Shown one piece after another: positions 1-13,106 of a stretch of 64,000 nucleotides of DNA. The number at the start of each line of letters is the position of its first letter. Position 1 is the first letter of the stretch. The position numbers were made by a program, and so were the translations under genes. The notes under the pieces were generated by a model. The model was not told the origin of the DNA and made no database searches. It was given only the letters and a program-made list of their open reading frames with translations. Origin of the DNA: Tethya wilhelma. Taxonomy: Eukaryota; Porifera; Demospongiae; Tethyida; Tethyidae. The stretch lies in the NCBI GenBank assembly GCA_964030475.1, contig CAXIPT010000001.1, forward strand, positions 24,775,685 to 24,839,684. Direction: 5' to 3'.

Positions 1-64
<64 letters not shown>
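1..64. repeat. (GT)n microsatellite at window edge
   Basis: The window opens with an uninterrupted GT dinucleotide run of about 64 bases. It is a simple repeat with no coding value. Confidence 0.95.
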
Positions 65-66
<2 letters not shown>

Positions 67-69
67 TTG

Positions 70-140
70 TAGGTAGGTGCATGGCCCGGGATTCAAATTC
101 TAGTCGAATGCTCTTACCACTTAACTACTAGAGCTTACAG
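70..140 (-). repeat. possible tRNA-derived SINE fragment
   Basis: Read on the minus strand, this stretch has a tRNA-like order: an A-box-like segment (AGTTAAGTGGTAAGAGC), then a B-box-like segment (TTTGAATCCCGG). No acceptor stem or complete cloverleaf can be drawn, so it is not called a tRNA gene. A SINE head or decayed tRNA pseudogene is the best reading. Confidence 0.4.
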
Positions 141-2075
141 GCATTGAAGCAGAGAATATAAGTTTATACATTACTATTCATAGACACTAGCTAGTTAACT
201 TCCAAACCAGAAAAACACACTCACACCATCATCTGGCTCCCTATAGACTATAGCTAGACGTACACAAGTATTATATACCAGTTCTACTGTAGCATAGGTT
301 GTGCCCATTACTTGAATGTCATTGTTGGCTGCACCAAATAGCTGTAGTTCAATACTGGGAACAAAACCGCCCCCTGTCCTTCAAATTGGTCTGGTTTTCT
401 GAGACCGGAGACATTATACAATGGAGGTGTCAACACCCACCATACATAGTCTATTTATAGACATGCACACACACTTGCCTAACTGTCCTACAAAGTGTGT
501 GTGTACCTTATATAGTGTATGTAGCATTGGTTAGTTCGGTCTAGTTCGTATTCACGGTCATGGGAGAGAAATGCTGACTCTCTGAATGTTTCCCCTCTGC
601 TGGTGTGAGATCACTGTATGTAGCTAGACAATATATACTGGATGTGTTTGTGCTATGCATGTATATCGTTAGAAGGCCTGTGAATGTCTAGCTATGCATG
701 TGATCGTGTATAAATATGTTAATGGAGATCATGCTATGTGGTGGTGGTGCATTATGAATTTCAACATTAAAAGTCGTACAATGTATTCATTTGTGCATGT
801 ATATATAAATATGTATAGGTTTATGTTTGCACATGAATGGCTGATAGAACAGAGTAGTTAAAAGTTGGTCTATGCACAAGTTTTAACTTGGTGATCTTTG
901 ACTGGTTAGCATTGTATGAGCTGAGGTATATGTGACTCTGGCTTGCCTTTGCTGTTGACGCTGACAAGTCAGTTTAATCTGTTGCATTCCGATCATGTGA
1001 TTGCTGTAATTCAATCCAAATCACATGGCCACCTTGCTTCATGGCTGAGTGCTGAGCAAGCAAAAACCACCATCAAACCTCCTACCTCTTGAGACAACCA
1101 TAGTTGCAGTAATACTTACGTGTCTTGTACCCCTAGCTTGTTCGTATGTAACTTAGCTAATGGACTCTCTGTAATACTGTTGTTCATATACAATCCATAC
1201 GAAAATTTAAAACAGTCTAATCTTTACAAACAATCCTAAACCTAAAGGAACCCTCCCAATGCCTGCTGCTCAGGCAAGTAAAATGGTAAAAGGCCGAGCC
1301 AATCGGGTAACCAGCATTGGGAACTAGGGGTGGTAGCTCTCGGGATAAATTAAAGCTCTTTTGTTCCTGTATAGTATTCATGTATTTATGCATATATGTG
1401 CCAGCTGAATATTGTTGTGTATAGCTAGACTATATATGCCCTGAGAGGGTTGGCTGTCAAGATCTGCACGGTGGAGACAAATATATTAAGTTATGGCGTC
1501 AGTTGGATATTCACGAGCGAGAAATGGTTGTGAATACGTTGAAGAAGGGTGTGAATTTCTCAAGCTTTGTGGAATGGTGATATGCATAATATAGCTACTG
1601 ATCGCAAGCTAGGTATTCATAGAATATCGTATTTCACTAAAAACTCAAATCATTGTTATAAGCACTAAAAATATTAGTAGCAGGGGGTCTTCTATATATA
1701 GCCTCGTTCCCAGGCTCCTCCTTCACAAATGTTTTTTTTCTCTCCTTCCTTAATTTTTAAAGAAAAATTTTGCTATAATAGGAAGAGAATATACCATGCT
1801 CTGCCAATTTTCGTGGCACATATTTTTGTGAATTTCGTGATTGGACTGTATAAGTATCACAAAAATTTTCTCCACGAAAATTTAGGAAACTGCATATTGA
1901 CAAGTGGTTGTGATTCACTAAAAATAGTTCTAAACAGCAAAGACAGACTATTCACAAACTTTTTGGGCCACGAAAACTTGGAGCACATGTATACATGTGA
2001 CATACTGGTGTTGTATGTTGGTGGTAATGGTCATCAAGTTCATATGCTCTATTTCTTGTCCCTGATGATTTGCAG
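141..2075. other. intron or intergenic DNA, no exon recognised
   Basis: No exon with a recognisable protein could be found on either strand. The segment is AT-rich. A stretch at about 1195-1280 recurs diverged at about 17430-17515, so it is a dispersed repeat. The half-palindrome TAGCCTCGTTCCCAGGCTC at about 1700 belongs to the short foldback family described elsewhere. It probably lies within the LRR gene that begins left of the window. Confidence 0.5.
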
Positions 2076-2132
2076 GCTCTCAAAACTTGAAGTACTGGAG
2101 CTGAGAGAAAACCTCCTACAAACACTACCAGC
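2076..2132 (+). CDS. LRR exon of a LAP-type (Scribble/Erbin-like) protein, partial
   Basis: A 57-nt exon lies between a good acceptor (tgatttgcag) and donor (gtaagt). It encodes LSKLEVLELRENLLQTLP, a canonical leucine-rich repeat whose wording closely resembles the LRR array of Scribble, Erbin and Lano, cortical polarity scaffolds. It starts with one base of a split codon and ends with two. The next recognisable exon (2951) starts in phase 0, so the two cannot be spliced directly and at least one exon is missing between them. The 5' part of the gene lies left of the window. Confidence 0.6.
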
Positions 2133-2723
2133 GTAAGTTGTACATACAGTGTGTTTAGTTGTACATGTACATACATACATACATACATACATAATTCTAG
2201 CCTCGTTTCTGTAGGCCTTCTATTGTACATTTAGAGCAGCTGTTCCCAGGATTTAGAACATAATGTACTATACCTTTCTATTGGTGTATTCTCCACACTG
2301 TCAGCTTCACCTGCCAACTGCCTGACAGCTACCATTGTTTGAGTGCTTGTGTAGAAGCACTGTAATTTTTACGGTTTTGTAGAATGTAAGAGACCATTAT
2401 GTTGTCAACAGAGATAGGCATGATGGCTTACAAGTTTGTAACTTAACTCTTAATTCTAGTCCACCAGAGGGTGGTAGGAGACCATTATGCTGTTAACTAC
2501 ATGATAGGTCATTAATAGTAAGTCTAGTCCACACAGAAGGCTCTTAATATTCTACATAGAGGAATTTTGGCAACCTCACTGAAATAACTGAGCAGTATTT
2601 CCTACTAGTTGTTTGGAGCAGTGTTGTTGGAAAGGGGACTATTTCAGTGGTTGGTGTGTGTTTGCACACATGGAGAGCCTCAGGAGGGCAAGCTCTTGGC
2701 TACAGAATCCACTGTAGTGCCTG

Positions 2724-2724
2724 T

Positions 2725-2758
<34 letters not shown>

Positions 2759-2792
2759 GGAAGCCTGCCCTCAGCCCAATGTCCCCCACACN

Positions 2793-2860
<68 letters not shown>
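2724..2860. repeat. (GT)n microsatellites with a single-base 'n' join
   Basis: Two GT runs (about 2724-2754 and 2793-2860) flank a short unique segment, with a lone n at 2792. The n marks an assembly join inside a simple repeat. It falls exactly where exons linking the LRR and PDZ pieces of the neighbouring gene should lie. Confidence 0.85.
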
Positions 2861-2861
<1 letters not shown>

Positions 2862-2950
2862 GTGCTGGTTATGCAAGTTGCAAAATCGAGCGTTCCCCCC
2901 TCAAGGCTTATAGTCACAAGATGCATCCTATGTATTGTCTTCTCCTCTAG

Positions 2951-3067
2951 GTGAATGGTATCGAGGTATCTTCACTGACCAGCCAAGAAGTTCTTGCTCT
3001 GTTGACCGGTCCTGATAGTTCTGTGTCTCTCCTGTTGCATCGTGAACCTTCCGTTACACTTCTGTGA
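2951..3067 (+). CDS. terminal PDZ-domain exon, LAP-type protein (partial)
   Basis: After the acceptor tcttctcctctag the frame reads VNGIEVSSLTSQEVLALL and continues to a stop at 3065-3067 (38 residues). The pattern V-N-G-x-x-(V)-x-x-L-(T/S)-x-x-E-(V/A)-(L)-x-(L)-L is the carboxylate-loop-distal half of a PDZ domain: the helix alpha-B region and last strand. The LRR exon at 2076 lies upstream on the same strand, so an LRR+PDZ (LAP) scaffold is likely. The first half of the PDZ domain is not visible between 2132 and 2951. That interval contains the 'n' join at 2792. Confidence 0.6.
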   Translation: MNGIEVSSLTSQEVLALLTGPDSSVSLLLHREPSVTLL

Positions 3068-3845
3068 ATCAAAGCTTTAATTTTTCCTCTACTAGCAGTG
3101 TAGTGTAGTGATTGAAAGTGCTGGGATTAATACAGGAATTGATTTTTTTTTAAAAAATAATAACAAGCAAAACTTATTACGAGAGAGAAAATAACTTGAT
3201 GTTTTACTCTCATCTTCAATATAATACTCATCAAAATGTATTTTTAAGTTTAATTAGCTGCATGCCCCATTTTTTGTCATTTGAAAATTTTAATTTTACG
3301 CCGAACTGATTTACCGTGGACAACCTGAAATTACATTTTATTATAGTCACCTTGTTATGTTGATTCCTCATGAGTATGTATGCCATTATGTTGTGTTTTT
3401 AACACATCTTTAGTTTTCTGTGAAGTTTATAATTATTGTGTCATGTCCTAAATTCTTAATAATACAATTGTTTATTGATCTTAATCCACTAACTTTTATG
3501 CTCAAAAGTGAACTGCAACGTAAATTACTTTGTAGATAACTGTTAATAAATGGGGTACCTAGGACAATTACCTATAATTTTGCAGAATTTATGTTCTAGC
3601 AAAAGCTAGAGTACATTTAAAGCTCATCAATAACGTCATTATTGAATGCATGCATTTCCTTTTGCGTGGTTTAATATTTGCGGGAGCAAAACTATGCACG
3701 TGGGGGTTTCCCGCAAGAGATATGGGGGAAGTCATGGAATCTAATTTCCGGAAATAATGTGCATGCATCGTATAAATGCTTGAGATTTCCTCTAGTCATT
3801 TAGTTTTGAGAAACTATAATAGTGTTCTATGCAAAAAAGATTACT
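3068..3845. other. intergenic, 3' UTR of LAP gene and 5' region of KSR-like gene
   Basis: AT-rich DNA with no exon. Several AATAAA-like stretches follow the stop of the PDZ exon. The last 100 bases before the next start codon presumably hold the promoter and 5' UTR of the pseudokinase gene. Confidence 0.5.
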
Positions 3846-5090
3846 ATGGAGAATAAGTCAAAGATTAGCGGCCATCGTGGCCATTCGCTGAAGTCTCTGT
3901 ACAAGAAGCTGAAGAGACACTTCCAAACAGCAGCACACAGACACAGCAAGCAACCCGAGCACTGCCTCGTACAGGAGGTCAAGTCAGAACCAGCTGAAGA
4001 GCATCAGGTTCACCCATATTCCCTCCAAGAAAGAACATTTGGGTCGTGTTCGAGTACAGATTCTTGCTTCAGTTATAGTGACCGTGAATCGCTATCCGAC
4101 TCCACGACGGCTGGCAACATTGTGGAGGTACCTCGCTTTCCACACGACGTAGCTACACTACAACAACAACCAGCCGTCGTTTATCGCTCACAGCGTACTA
4201 GCACAAGTGAACCGTACACTTACAGTCCGGCATCCATGAAGCTGCAAGCACCGCGGCAACAGATGAAAATGCATCACCTACAGAGCGCCGATTCAGGCCT
4301 CTACTGCAGCGATGAAGATGAGTATGAGTACGAGGACGAAGAGGAAGACGGCGTCTTCATTGAAGACAGTCAAAACCTTTTCTTGGACGATGATGGCTGG
4401 CAGATATCAGCGAGGGAAGTGTCCCTAGACAAAGTAATTGTGTCCACCGATAGTGAAACAGTGTACAGGTGCGTGCATTCTGTATGAAGTAATGGGATTG
4501 CACTATTGTTTTTTGTGGGTTCCAAATTGAACTATGAATACATTTACTGACGTCTGAGCCATTGACCTCTGACTCGACTTGCATGAACCTGCATGAGCTG
4601 CGGGTGCATAGGTCTACAATACTGGCTATATATAGCTATATAGTTTACTTGAATTTACTGGATAATTCAAGGGATTCAGGCTGGATTAAAATCATTAGCT
4701 AATCAGTCATTTTTTGTGACAAAATAATTGCTATGGAAACTTTATCATGACTGACAATATAGTCTAATATCTAGCTTGTCTAGCCTCACCACCACAAATA
4801 TATATACACCGTGCACACTGGCAAGTCAAAATATCACAGCCAGTATGTGAAAGATCAGTTCTGCTATCATTGCTGTAGTATTATTGTCTGTTGTTTTCTC
4901 CCTACAGTGGATATTGGCACGGTAACGTCTCTATTCACTCTCGGCGGTCAAGTGACGCGGAATCGTTCAGGAGTGTCTTGTCGGATGTGAACACACTGTC
5001 AAATATCCGTCACGAGAGCATTCAACTGTTTCTGGGGGTGTGTCACGATCTCCATGACGACCGTATCAGCATAGTTATGGAGTAAGTTGC

Positions 5091-5142
<52 letters not shown>

Positions 5143-8100
5143 CAAACACACATTACTATATACATGTACATATATACTCTGACTTTTATTTTCACTGTAT
5201 ACATTGTACAAGCTAGCATAACTGACATTCAACATGTGTACTCAGTATATTATGTGTCTGTTTTACTATTCATAACCCATATCCTTCTTTCTTCCCTCCT
5301 TTCTGTGAATTGCAGTCAAATGAAAGGGCACTCCTTACAGACTCTACTCCACAAGCAGCGCCACCAGTTCAACTACCAGGCAGTCAACAAGATCATGACA
5401 CAAATAGCACAGGTGAGTACGACACATACTTACAACGACACTTTCACATCATATGTATGGTTGTATAAGAGATTGATTGATACGGGAGCTATTGTGTTGT
5501 GTTTATAGTACCCGATCAAAGACACTGAATTGGGACATTTTTTGTCTCAAACTTACACTCCTAGCCTTGTTTCTCAGGCTGGCTCCAGTATATATATAGC
5601 TCCCTTGTGCAATATTTTCTGTAATAATGTATAATTGCAATGATGAGAAATTGAAGACCTGTCAACAAGGCTAACTTTATCTAGACATTTAGGCTTAAAG
5701 TTGTACCAGGCTTAGCTCCTTTTTGGATTTTTTTTTTTGTGCGTGTGTGTGTGTTTTGTCAAAAATAATTGTGATACTTGACTGAATGAGCTTTATAGTT
5801 GGTCGCTGAAGAATGGTAATTTTTAAGTGATAATCTTTTCATTGAATTGCTGAGATGCATTGCACAGTCGTGCATGCTCAGTAAAGTGTGGCAGTTTTGA
5901 CAAAATATCGTACAAACAAGTACATAATAACTCTATCACCTGTTTTGAAGTACCAAAGTATTGTCTCTATCACACATGCATGAAATGTATAGTATAGCTC
6001 TCTGATAGTCTGTGTATAATGCGACTTCCTTCAATGTGGGTTCCATTATTTACACACACAAGTCTATCTGCATTGATTGATATGGCTGTATTATATAACC
6101 TACAGCCCATTTTGACAATTTAATCTGTGTTGGCTTCATGCATACAAACTATACTGTCTGGCAACGGACCAGAACTAAGATACCTTGAGAAGTTATATAT
6201 ACCCGACACTGTTTACACATACGCAGTTATATATACCCGACACTGTTTACACATACGCAAATTGCGTTACCTACACACAGACAGCACTCTATATCTGGAG
6301 AGCCAGCTGTGTGGTTGTATACAGTCCCAATACTAGAGTCTGTCGCTTTTCACTTCAAAAACTTTTCCTTCTTTTTATGTCAAAGAGTTGTATCAGTGTA
6401 GATTAATGTTGTTGCTAGGTAAGCATGCCATGAGTAGCAACAACAGTAGTGACTCGAATTTTACAATGGGACTTTTGAAATTTTGCAAGACATACAACAC
6501 CAGTGTATGGGATAGATACCTACAACAGTCCTTGAGTGATGACTGTTTTATATGTAAGCTATTGTTGGTATAGCATATATATATACCTATACTAGCATGC
6601 AAGGCTAGCTAGCTGATGTATGTAATTATAGCACTTATGTTGTGGAATACCCAATAGTATATTGCCATGGATTTGGTGTGTATGTGCTACATACAGATAC
6701 ATATATCCAATGAACTTTCGTGCCTTAGTGAGGCTATAGCTGTGTTGTGAGGCTATGAAGCTGTGATGTTGTAGCTAGGTATGAACCCAGCTTGTGTTAT
6801 AACAACACTGTGTGGCTCTCAATATGTTTTGTTTATGGTTTCTCATTTTCAGTGTTTTTGGGAGCAGGGAGGAAGTTTCCCAAAACAGATTCACTGTATA
6901 GTCAGTGTCTGTCTGTCTTGAGTGAAAAGCTAAAGTGGTGGGTACCCTTTTTTGTGTGAGCTAGCTTAGAAGAGCTCAGTATTTTCCTACTTGACCACCT
7001 CAGTCAAAGTGGGTTTTCCTTTGTGTGTAATGAATTACGGATATTGAAGGCTTTGTGGCATTTCATTGTGCTAGATCACACATAGTGATGTTTTCATAGT
7101 TAGCTAGCTAATCTGACTAAACTGAAGGCCATGCAGCTGATGTTGATTTTGTGAGCAGAATGTTTTGAGTCCAGTACTCACGTTAATAATATTTTAGCCC
7201 CTTAAAAACTCTACTGAACGTGCTACAGAAGCAATCCACACTCAATCTCGTGTGGTTTGTTCTGTGCATGGAGTAATATGCAAAACTCAATGTTGTCTTG
7301 TTGTCCTGTTGTCACACCTAGCCTGCTTCAAAGTACCAATAATGCCAGTGGTGACGAAAAACATTGTTCCTTTTCGTGTCTCATTTGTGCTCTGTTTTCA
7401 ATCACACGTGCATGGATCGCTAGCCATCACGTGTGAGTGTATGCATGTATGTGTGCATGGCACTACATGAGTTTGTGAGCCTAACCAGCTGTATATTATA
7501 ACTAATGCACGCATATGTGACTAAATATATATAGTAATTCTCATAAGCCCACATCCATTATAATTTTACAAATGCCCCAAGTTCACTGCCACTATACCTT
7601 ATATTGTCAACACCTATTCATATGTGTATCTCTGTAAAGGTCGTTTAGGGGTTAAGTATACAATTATGTTGAGACAGTGTAGCAGTATTGGTATTAGATC
7701 ATAGTGTCAGACAGACAGTGGACCTAATGTCTTAGAGGCACTCTTCACTCTAGCTACCTACCTTTCATAGTACATTCACTTGAGTCAACATAGTCAAAAT
7801 AAAAAGGCTTTTCTATAATATTATAAGGAATCATGTCAAAGCCAACACAAATGTATGTAGATGCTATTTCACATAAATAGATAGAAAAATAATTTCACTG
7901 TACTTCAAATTATTCAGTGTCCCAAAGCGATAATAATGCTAGTATTTGATGTGTGTTGGCTGCTGTGTCAATATATGGTTGCTCATCAAAAGGACTGTGG
8001 TCCCAGCTGTGTTTCACTTCCAGGCAGTGTGTACAAGGTTCCTGTATCTCCATATTGTGCCAAGCACGTGTTGAGCTAACATACTATTGGGAAGTCGGTG

Positions 8101-9477
8101 CCTCAAAAGTTTTTGATATAAATTTGCCTTCCTATAAAATTATGTCTACATACACAAAGTTGAATATAGGCTACATGCATGGTCGTCTGTGTATTATCAG
8201 CCAGACTAGTACTGGATTGGTATTGTTTTGTTTTCGAATGGATATAATTGTACATGACATTTGTACATGATTATTTTGTGCAACTACATGTACAAACATG
8301 TAGTCACTGTAATTGTTTTGATGTCAGACACTAATGGATTTATGTGGGGAATTATTGTCATAACCTTTAGTGACACTAAAACGTATAATTGACACTGTCG
8401 TTTCAATTAAGCAAGCTCCGGTAAGAATATGCAGTAGTTATTTACCATTTCAAAATTTGTCTGGTAATTTTGCATGCACTTTTTTTTTCCATAAGAAACT
8501 ATATGTTACTTTGTTTATAATATTTCCTTTTACTCAAACTTGAGAACTGTGCACAATGTTGTATTTCATAATCTTGAAGGATGTGGGGAAACGTTTTGTG
8601 TTGAAAGTCATATATAGTGTGGAGACTTAGAGAAGCCTACAGTAGATCTTACATAAACATTAGTTTATGTTGAAAATAACAACAATGTGTATATAGACAG
8701 GTGTTGTATAGTGATGTGTATATATACATGGGTAACTACCAACAGAATGATTATTATACACAATATGAGCTAACATGGATCATCAATTGAAAATGTGTGT
8801 GTTTAAGCACTTACTTGTCAACTCAAAACATCTGATCAAAAGTTTGCTTAGGTAGTTTTCTGAACTTGATAATCTCAATAATGGTCTGTGCATGACTTTT
8901 GCTCATAAGTACACCACATGACCTTGACACTGAGTGCATGAGCTAATGGTAGCCACTGTAAGAAATAATATACTGTCTGCCTTAGGTTCTTAGAAGCTAG
9001 GAAAGAGTAGGAACAGGTCAGTGATATTGTTCTCTCTAAAACAGGATGTACAATATACACAGTGTTGGTTTTTTAGGACAGCTTTGAAGACACTAATGTA
9101 GCATATTCTGAGTAAGTGGAAGCTGTGAATATAGTTATACAAACATTAGGGTGCTACCATTCTTATTATTCATGAGTACAATGTATAGACTCAGCCTACA
9201 CATTATGGTATGTGGGGTTGACACAGCTATTGTAGATCAGAGGAACAGGAAGTGAACAGGAGATAGAGACAGCCTAGCTAGGTGACTTCCTTTGAGTCTA
9301 GTCGGAGTACATGACCTGTTGAGACTGTGGCAGACAACCAGGCAGTCTAGTGGCTAGCAGATTCATGCACATTTTCCAAGTTAGCTTGCCATTAAATTTG
9401 TAGATTATTGTAAAACTGATCATTAACAAGCTCAAATTTACCATAGACCTCAAATAATAGTGTACAGGCTAGGCTCC

Positions 9478-9523
<46 letters not shown>

Positions 9524-9800
9524 GCATGGAGTACCTCCACGCCAAAGGCATCCCTCACTCTCTCCTCACCTCATCCTCCATCACTGTCCACTATCGAGTC
9601 TGCATCTCCATGCTCTCACCAGGGCAGGCCAAGCACGGTGTCCTTCAGCCTGAGGAGCTGGCTTACCTTTCACCAGAGGTTATTCGTACTGTCTCGTCCC
9701 AGGAGAGGTCAGAGGTTGTATCCAAGGAGAGAAGAAGATTGTTTACAGCTAGTACAGAGTGTATGCAGACTTGTGAGGCGAACGTGTTCTCATTTGGGTG

Positions 9801-9845
<45 letters not shown>

Positions 9846-10359
9846 CTATACCCAATTTTTCAGTTGTCAAGTTGAGTATTTTTAAAGAAAATGTACAATA
9901 AAATTATCATATAAACTATATGTATAAATAGCCCGACTCTAGCTACATGAGAATGTTGTGAATAGGAAGGGGAAAATACACAATTCCAAGAAGTGAAGTG
10001 AGAGGAGAGAATGCCTGCTTGGAGGAAATGTTGCAATGATAGTGTCTGAATCGTTTCATGTGCTGTTGATCAGACTGCATTAGTGTCTTCCTACTGTTTG
10101 TGTACAGCCTATACAATACACATGCTGTAATTGATACAGTTCCACTTCCTGGTAATCGTGCTTTTGTAAAGAATGTTTTAGTACAAATTCCAGAATTTGT
10201 GCTACAACTGTTGCAGTTAGTTATTATATGGTGCATTAATTCTTTTGTACCAACTATTATGTAAACTCGCAGAGGAAGTATGTGTAGTTGAATGGTTGCA
10301 TGTGTAAAGGCTGATGCTAAAATAGAAGTTATAAAAATAGAATTTATTGACTCTCTCTN

Positions 10360-10410
<51 letters not shown>

Positions 10411-11340
10411 ACACACAGAACCCTCTTCTACGAGATGCTAACAATGGAGCATCCTTTCTCCAACACGCCTAACGACCTCGTTATCTGGGAGGTGGGCAAT
10501 AACAGGAGTGCTCCTCTCAACTCCGTCGTGGACTGCTTCAAGTTCAGACAGATCATCACCAGTTGTTGGACACCACACCCTCTGGAGAGACCGACATTCA
10601 AAGACTTGCTCTTGACACTGGACAAAAATGTAAGCATTAGTAATCATTTTCAGTTTTACTTTATCGTAGGTGTACAATATATACATGTATAAAAAGTATA
10701 GCACTCCCAATACATTGACCATGCAGTTGCTATGGTATTGAATTTTAACCATAGACCAGCAGCTTATGCATGATGTGGTAGCACGTACATTGTTTAAACT
10801 AAAACAAAGATAAGTAGCACGTGATTGATGGCTTGAAACTGCAAGTTAGTTTAATTGTAACTTAACTCCCTAATCCAGTCCACCAGAGGATGGTAGGAGC
10901 TAGGCCATAATATTATCAACAGGGAAAAATTATCTGACTTTAAAGCCATGGAAGCAGTATATATGGTCAAAAATATGGTGTTTCAGAATCTAGTCTAAAT
11001 CTTTGTGCCTAGACTCAAAGCTTGTACGACCAGCATGTTCAGCACATAACATTATGTAAAGAAACACAGACACACAGATTCAAAAAAGCACAAAAACTTT
11101 AACGACTGTTTGTGTGGCGTAGACTGTGGGTGAATACAAGTAGAGCTGTGTCTTTTGAAGATACTTCAATAGAATTATCACTCAGTGTCTTAAGACCTCC
11201 TAGCCATTGTGTGTGTTTGTGTGTCTTCCTTTGAAGTTGTATGCGTGTAATAGACATGCAGTAGTTTGTGTATGGCCTTTTGAAATGTTATCCCCTATAT
11301 AGCTAATGGGACATAATATGTGTGTAGCTAGATAGTTGGC

Positions 11341-11385
<45 letters not shown>

Positions 11386-11800
11386 CAATAGCCGTCTATA
11401 ACTACAATACAGTATGATTTTAATCTCTTTCATATCATAGCAACAATTTATTATGGCAACTGCACCATAATGATATCCATGATATATGATGTAGTTATTT
11501 TGAAGCTAGCCAGTGGCTATGAAACTAGTCCCAATTATTCATGATTACAACTCTATCATGTATATATTCAGTCGTTAACAGGGCGACTTGTTGCTATGGT
11601 TACCAGCCATAATAATATTTATAATGCACTAATGTCTGCTAATATCTTGTAACTGTGCTATTAATTTCATCCCATCTCTACAAAATGCACACACAATCTT
11701 GGCAACACAGACTCAGCTCTCTAGATCTCCGAAAGCACCAAGGTTCACGTCCAACTTCAGTTTCTCTGTACCCTCCCAACTCTGTAAACAAGGCTTATGA
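3846..11800 (+). CDS. KSR/RAF-like TKL pseudokinase
   Basis: Six exons: 3846-4468, 4908-5081, 5316-5412, 9523-9797, 10419-10629, 11711-11800. They total 490 codons, and all phases join. The start is the ATG at 3846; no in-frame ATG lies further upstream in the open frame. The N-terminal 200 residues are low-complexity and end with an acidic run (DEDEYEYEDEEEDG). The rest follows the kinase domain of KSR, the MAPK-cascade scaffold: GYWHGNVSIH, an RHE..(L)F.G.C segment, GMEYLHAKGI, a Y-L-S-P-E motif (APE position), FSFGTLFYEML, and a C-W...(E)RP end. Catalysis should be impossible. The Gly-rich loop is absent, the VAIK lysine is His, the HRD-loop Asp is Leu312, the Asn is Ser317, and no DFG is present. 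No C1 or Ras-binding domain is seen. The last exon is the least certain. Intron 3 is 4.1 kb; the others are short. Confidence 0.85.
5092..5136. repeat. (CA)n microsatellite just after a splice donor
   Basis: A CA run begins about ten bases after the donor of pseudokinase exon 2 (5082). Confidence 0.9.
6191..6258. repeat. 34-bp tandem repeat, two copies
   Basis: Two adjacent identical 34-base units (6191-6224 and 6225-6258), each starting AGTTATATATACCCGACACT. This is a simple local duplication within an intron. Confidence 0.9.
9481..9521. repeat. (CA)n microsatellite forming a splice acceptor
   Basis: The CA run ends in acag immediately before pseudokinase exon 4, so the repeat supplies the acceptor. 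Confidence 0.9.
10358..10410. repeat. (CT)n microsatellite with single-base 'n'
   Basis: A CT run with a lone n at 10359 leads directly into the acceptor (acacacag) of pseudokinase exon 5. No exon seems to be lost here, because exon 4 and exon 5 join in phase with continuous kinase-domain sequence. Confidence 0.85.
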
Positions 11801-13106
11801 CAATGAAACAAAATTAATTCTGAACACACTACACCATGCAGCAATCTTTCTTCCTACATCACTTCTATGATTCTACTGTCTTGTCTGTTTCCAATAGCAA
11901 CCAAAAACTACATGGCAATTACTACTAATCACTTTAACAAGATCTTATTTAATCACGGCTTGATTGTCACAGGAGCTCACCCAATTGATCGATCACTAGG
12001 AACTTACTCAATCACTGCTAATTACAGGAGCTCACCCAATCAATCACTCTACTACCAGTCACTACCCGGACGCTATCTATTCACCAATCGTGTGTTGAAT
12101 GTCTATGTGAACTGCTGAATTGTATAGAATGAGCTTCAAGCAATCTACACTGTTTTGAACAACCATGGAAATAAAATCGATCTATAAACTAATGTTCAAC
12201 TACTGCTCAATCACTGAAAAACTTTGACGTACATTTATCGTACGTTATCCAATGATAAACTATGACCAGGAAATATACAGGTATACAAACACGGTCTGAC
12301 ACAGGCAAAGGAATCAAGCTTTAAATTCTTGAGTTCATCACTAAATGTAGCTATATTATTTTTGTATAATAGTACCATTATATGTAATAGACAATTTTTG
12401 TAATTGTTGTATAACAACTTTGTTTATGTTTTCACTCTGTCTTATCTAATTGAGTCATGCTTAATTTATTAAATTTGTGTTAATCTATGACTTGTCTGTG
12501 TATATATTTTTATTAGTATTATGTATTGCAATATTTTTTCATGGGTAATATATAGAATTGTATAATTTTTATATAATTTTGTAGAAAACAAAATTAATGA
12601 AAGTGAATTGAATCAATGATTGACACAAGATATGTATACAAGCAAGCAAGAATGAACAGCACGTTATCATTATCAAAATAATAATATGATACAATTACGT
12701 AAAATTATTATAGATTTTGATTAATTAATGCAAATTATAAAGAAATTAATGCATGATGAATTATTGTGAAGAAAAAAATTGTTAAAATAATCTAAGGTGA
12801 TTGATCGATGAAAAACTAATAATTTTGAATAAAAGCAAAAATTTTCTATAATTATAGATACAGCCTATACTCAAGTAATACTATACAGCTATCCCACTGC
12901 ACCACCCTCACCAGCCTCACACCATCACCACCCTCACCACCCTCACACCATCACAAATCAAACCAATACAAGAACCAACAACTACAACACCTAAACACGA
13001 CCACCTACAGCAATATGTAAACACACACACAAAGATCAAAAGAGGGAGAAAAGAAAGGAAGAGAAACAAAAAGAGAAGCAAAAAAAGAAAGACTCAAAAA
13101 CACTCT
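11801..13106. other. intergenic DNA between convergent genes
   Basis: AT-rich region between the 3' ends of the pseudokinase and Rab3 genes. A motif around GGAGCTCACCCAAT is repeated at 11973-12035, and a degenerate CACCCTCACACCATCAC minisatellite lies at about 12899-12955. No exon was recognised. Confidence 0.5.

Larger units (their letters stand above)
5413..9522. other. long intron of the pseudokinase gene
   Basis: 4.1 kb with no exon recognised on either strand; the open frames at 7252-7470 and 7953-8270 have no family resemblance. It contains a perfect 34-bp tandem duplication at 6191-6258 and ends in a CA microsatellite (9481-9521) that forms the splice acceptor. Confidence 0.6.

Noticed and set aside
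70..140. Functional tRNA gene
   Set aside because: Only box-like segments are present; no acceptor stem pairing could be drawn.
1729..2136. 135-residue frame ending in an LRR
   Set aside because: Only its last 19 codons are exon; the upstream part is intron with a splice acceptor at 2075.
2609..2954. Val-Cys repeat frames at 2.6-2.95 kb and similar frames at other GT/CA runs
   Set aside because: They are translations of microsatellites with no family similarity.
7953..8270. 105-residue frame in the pseudokinase intron
   Set aside because: No domain, signal or splice context; AT-rich intron composition.
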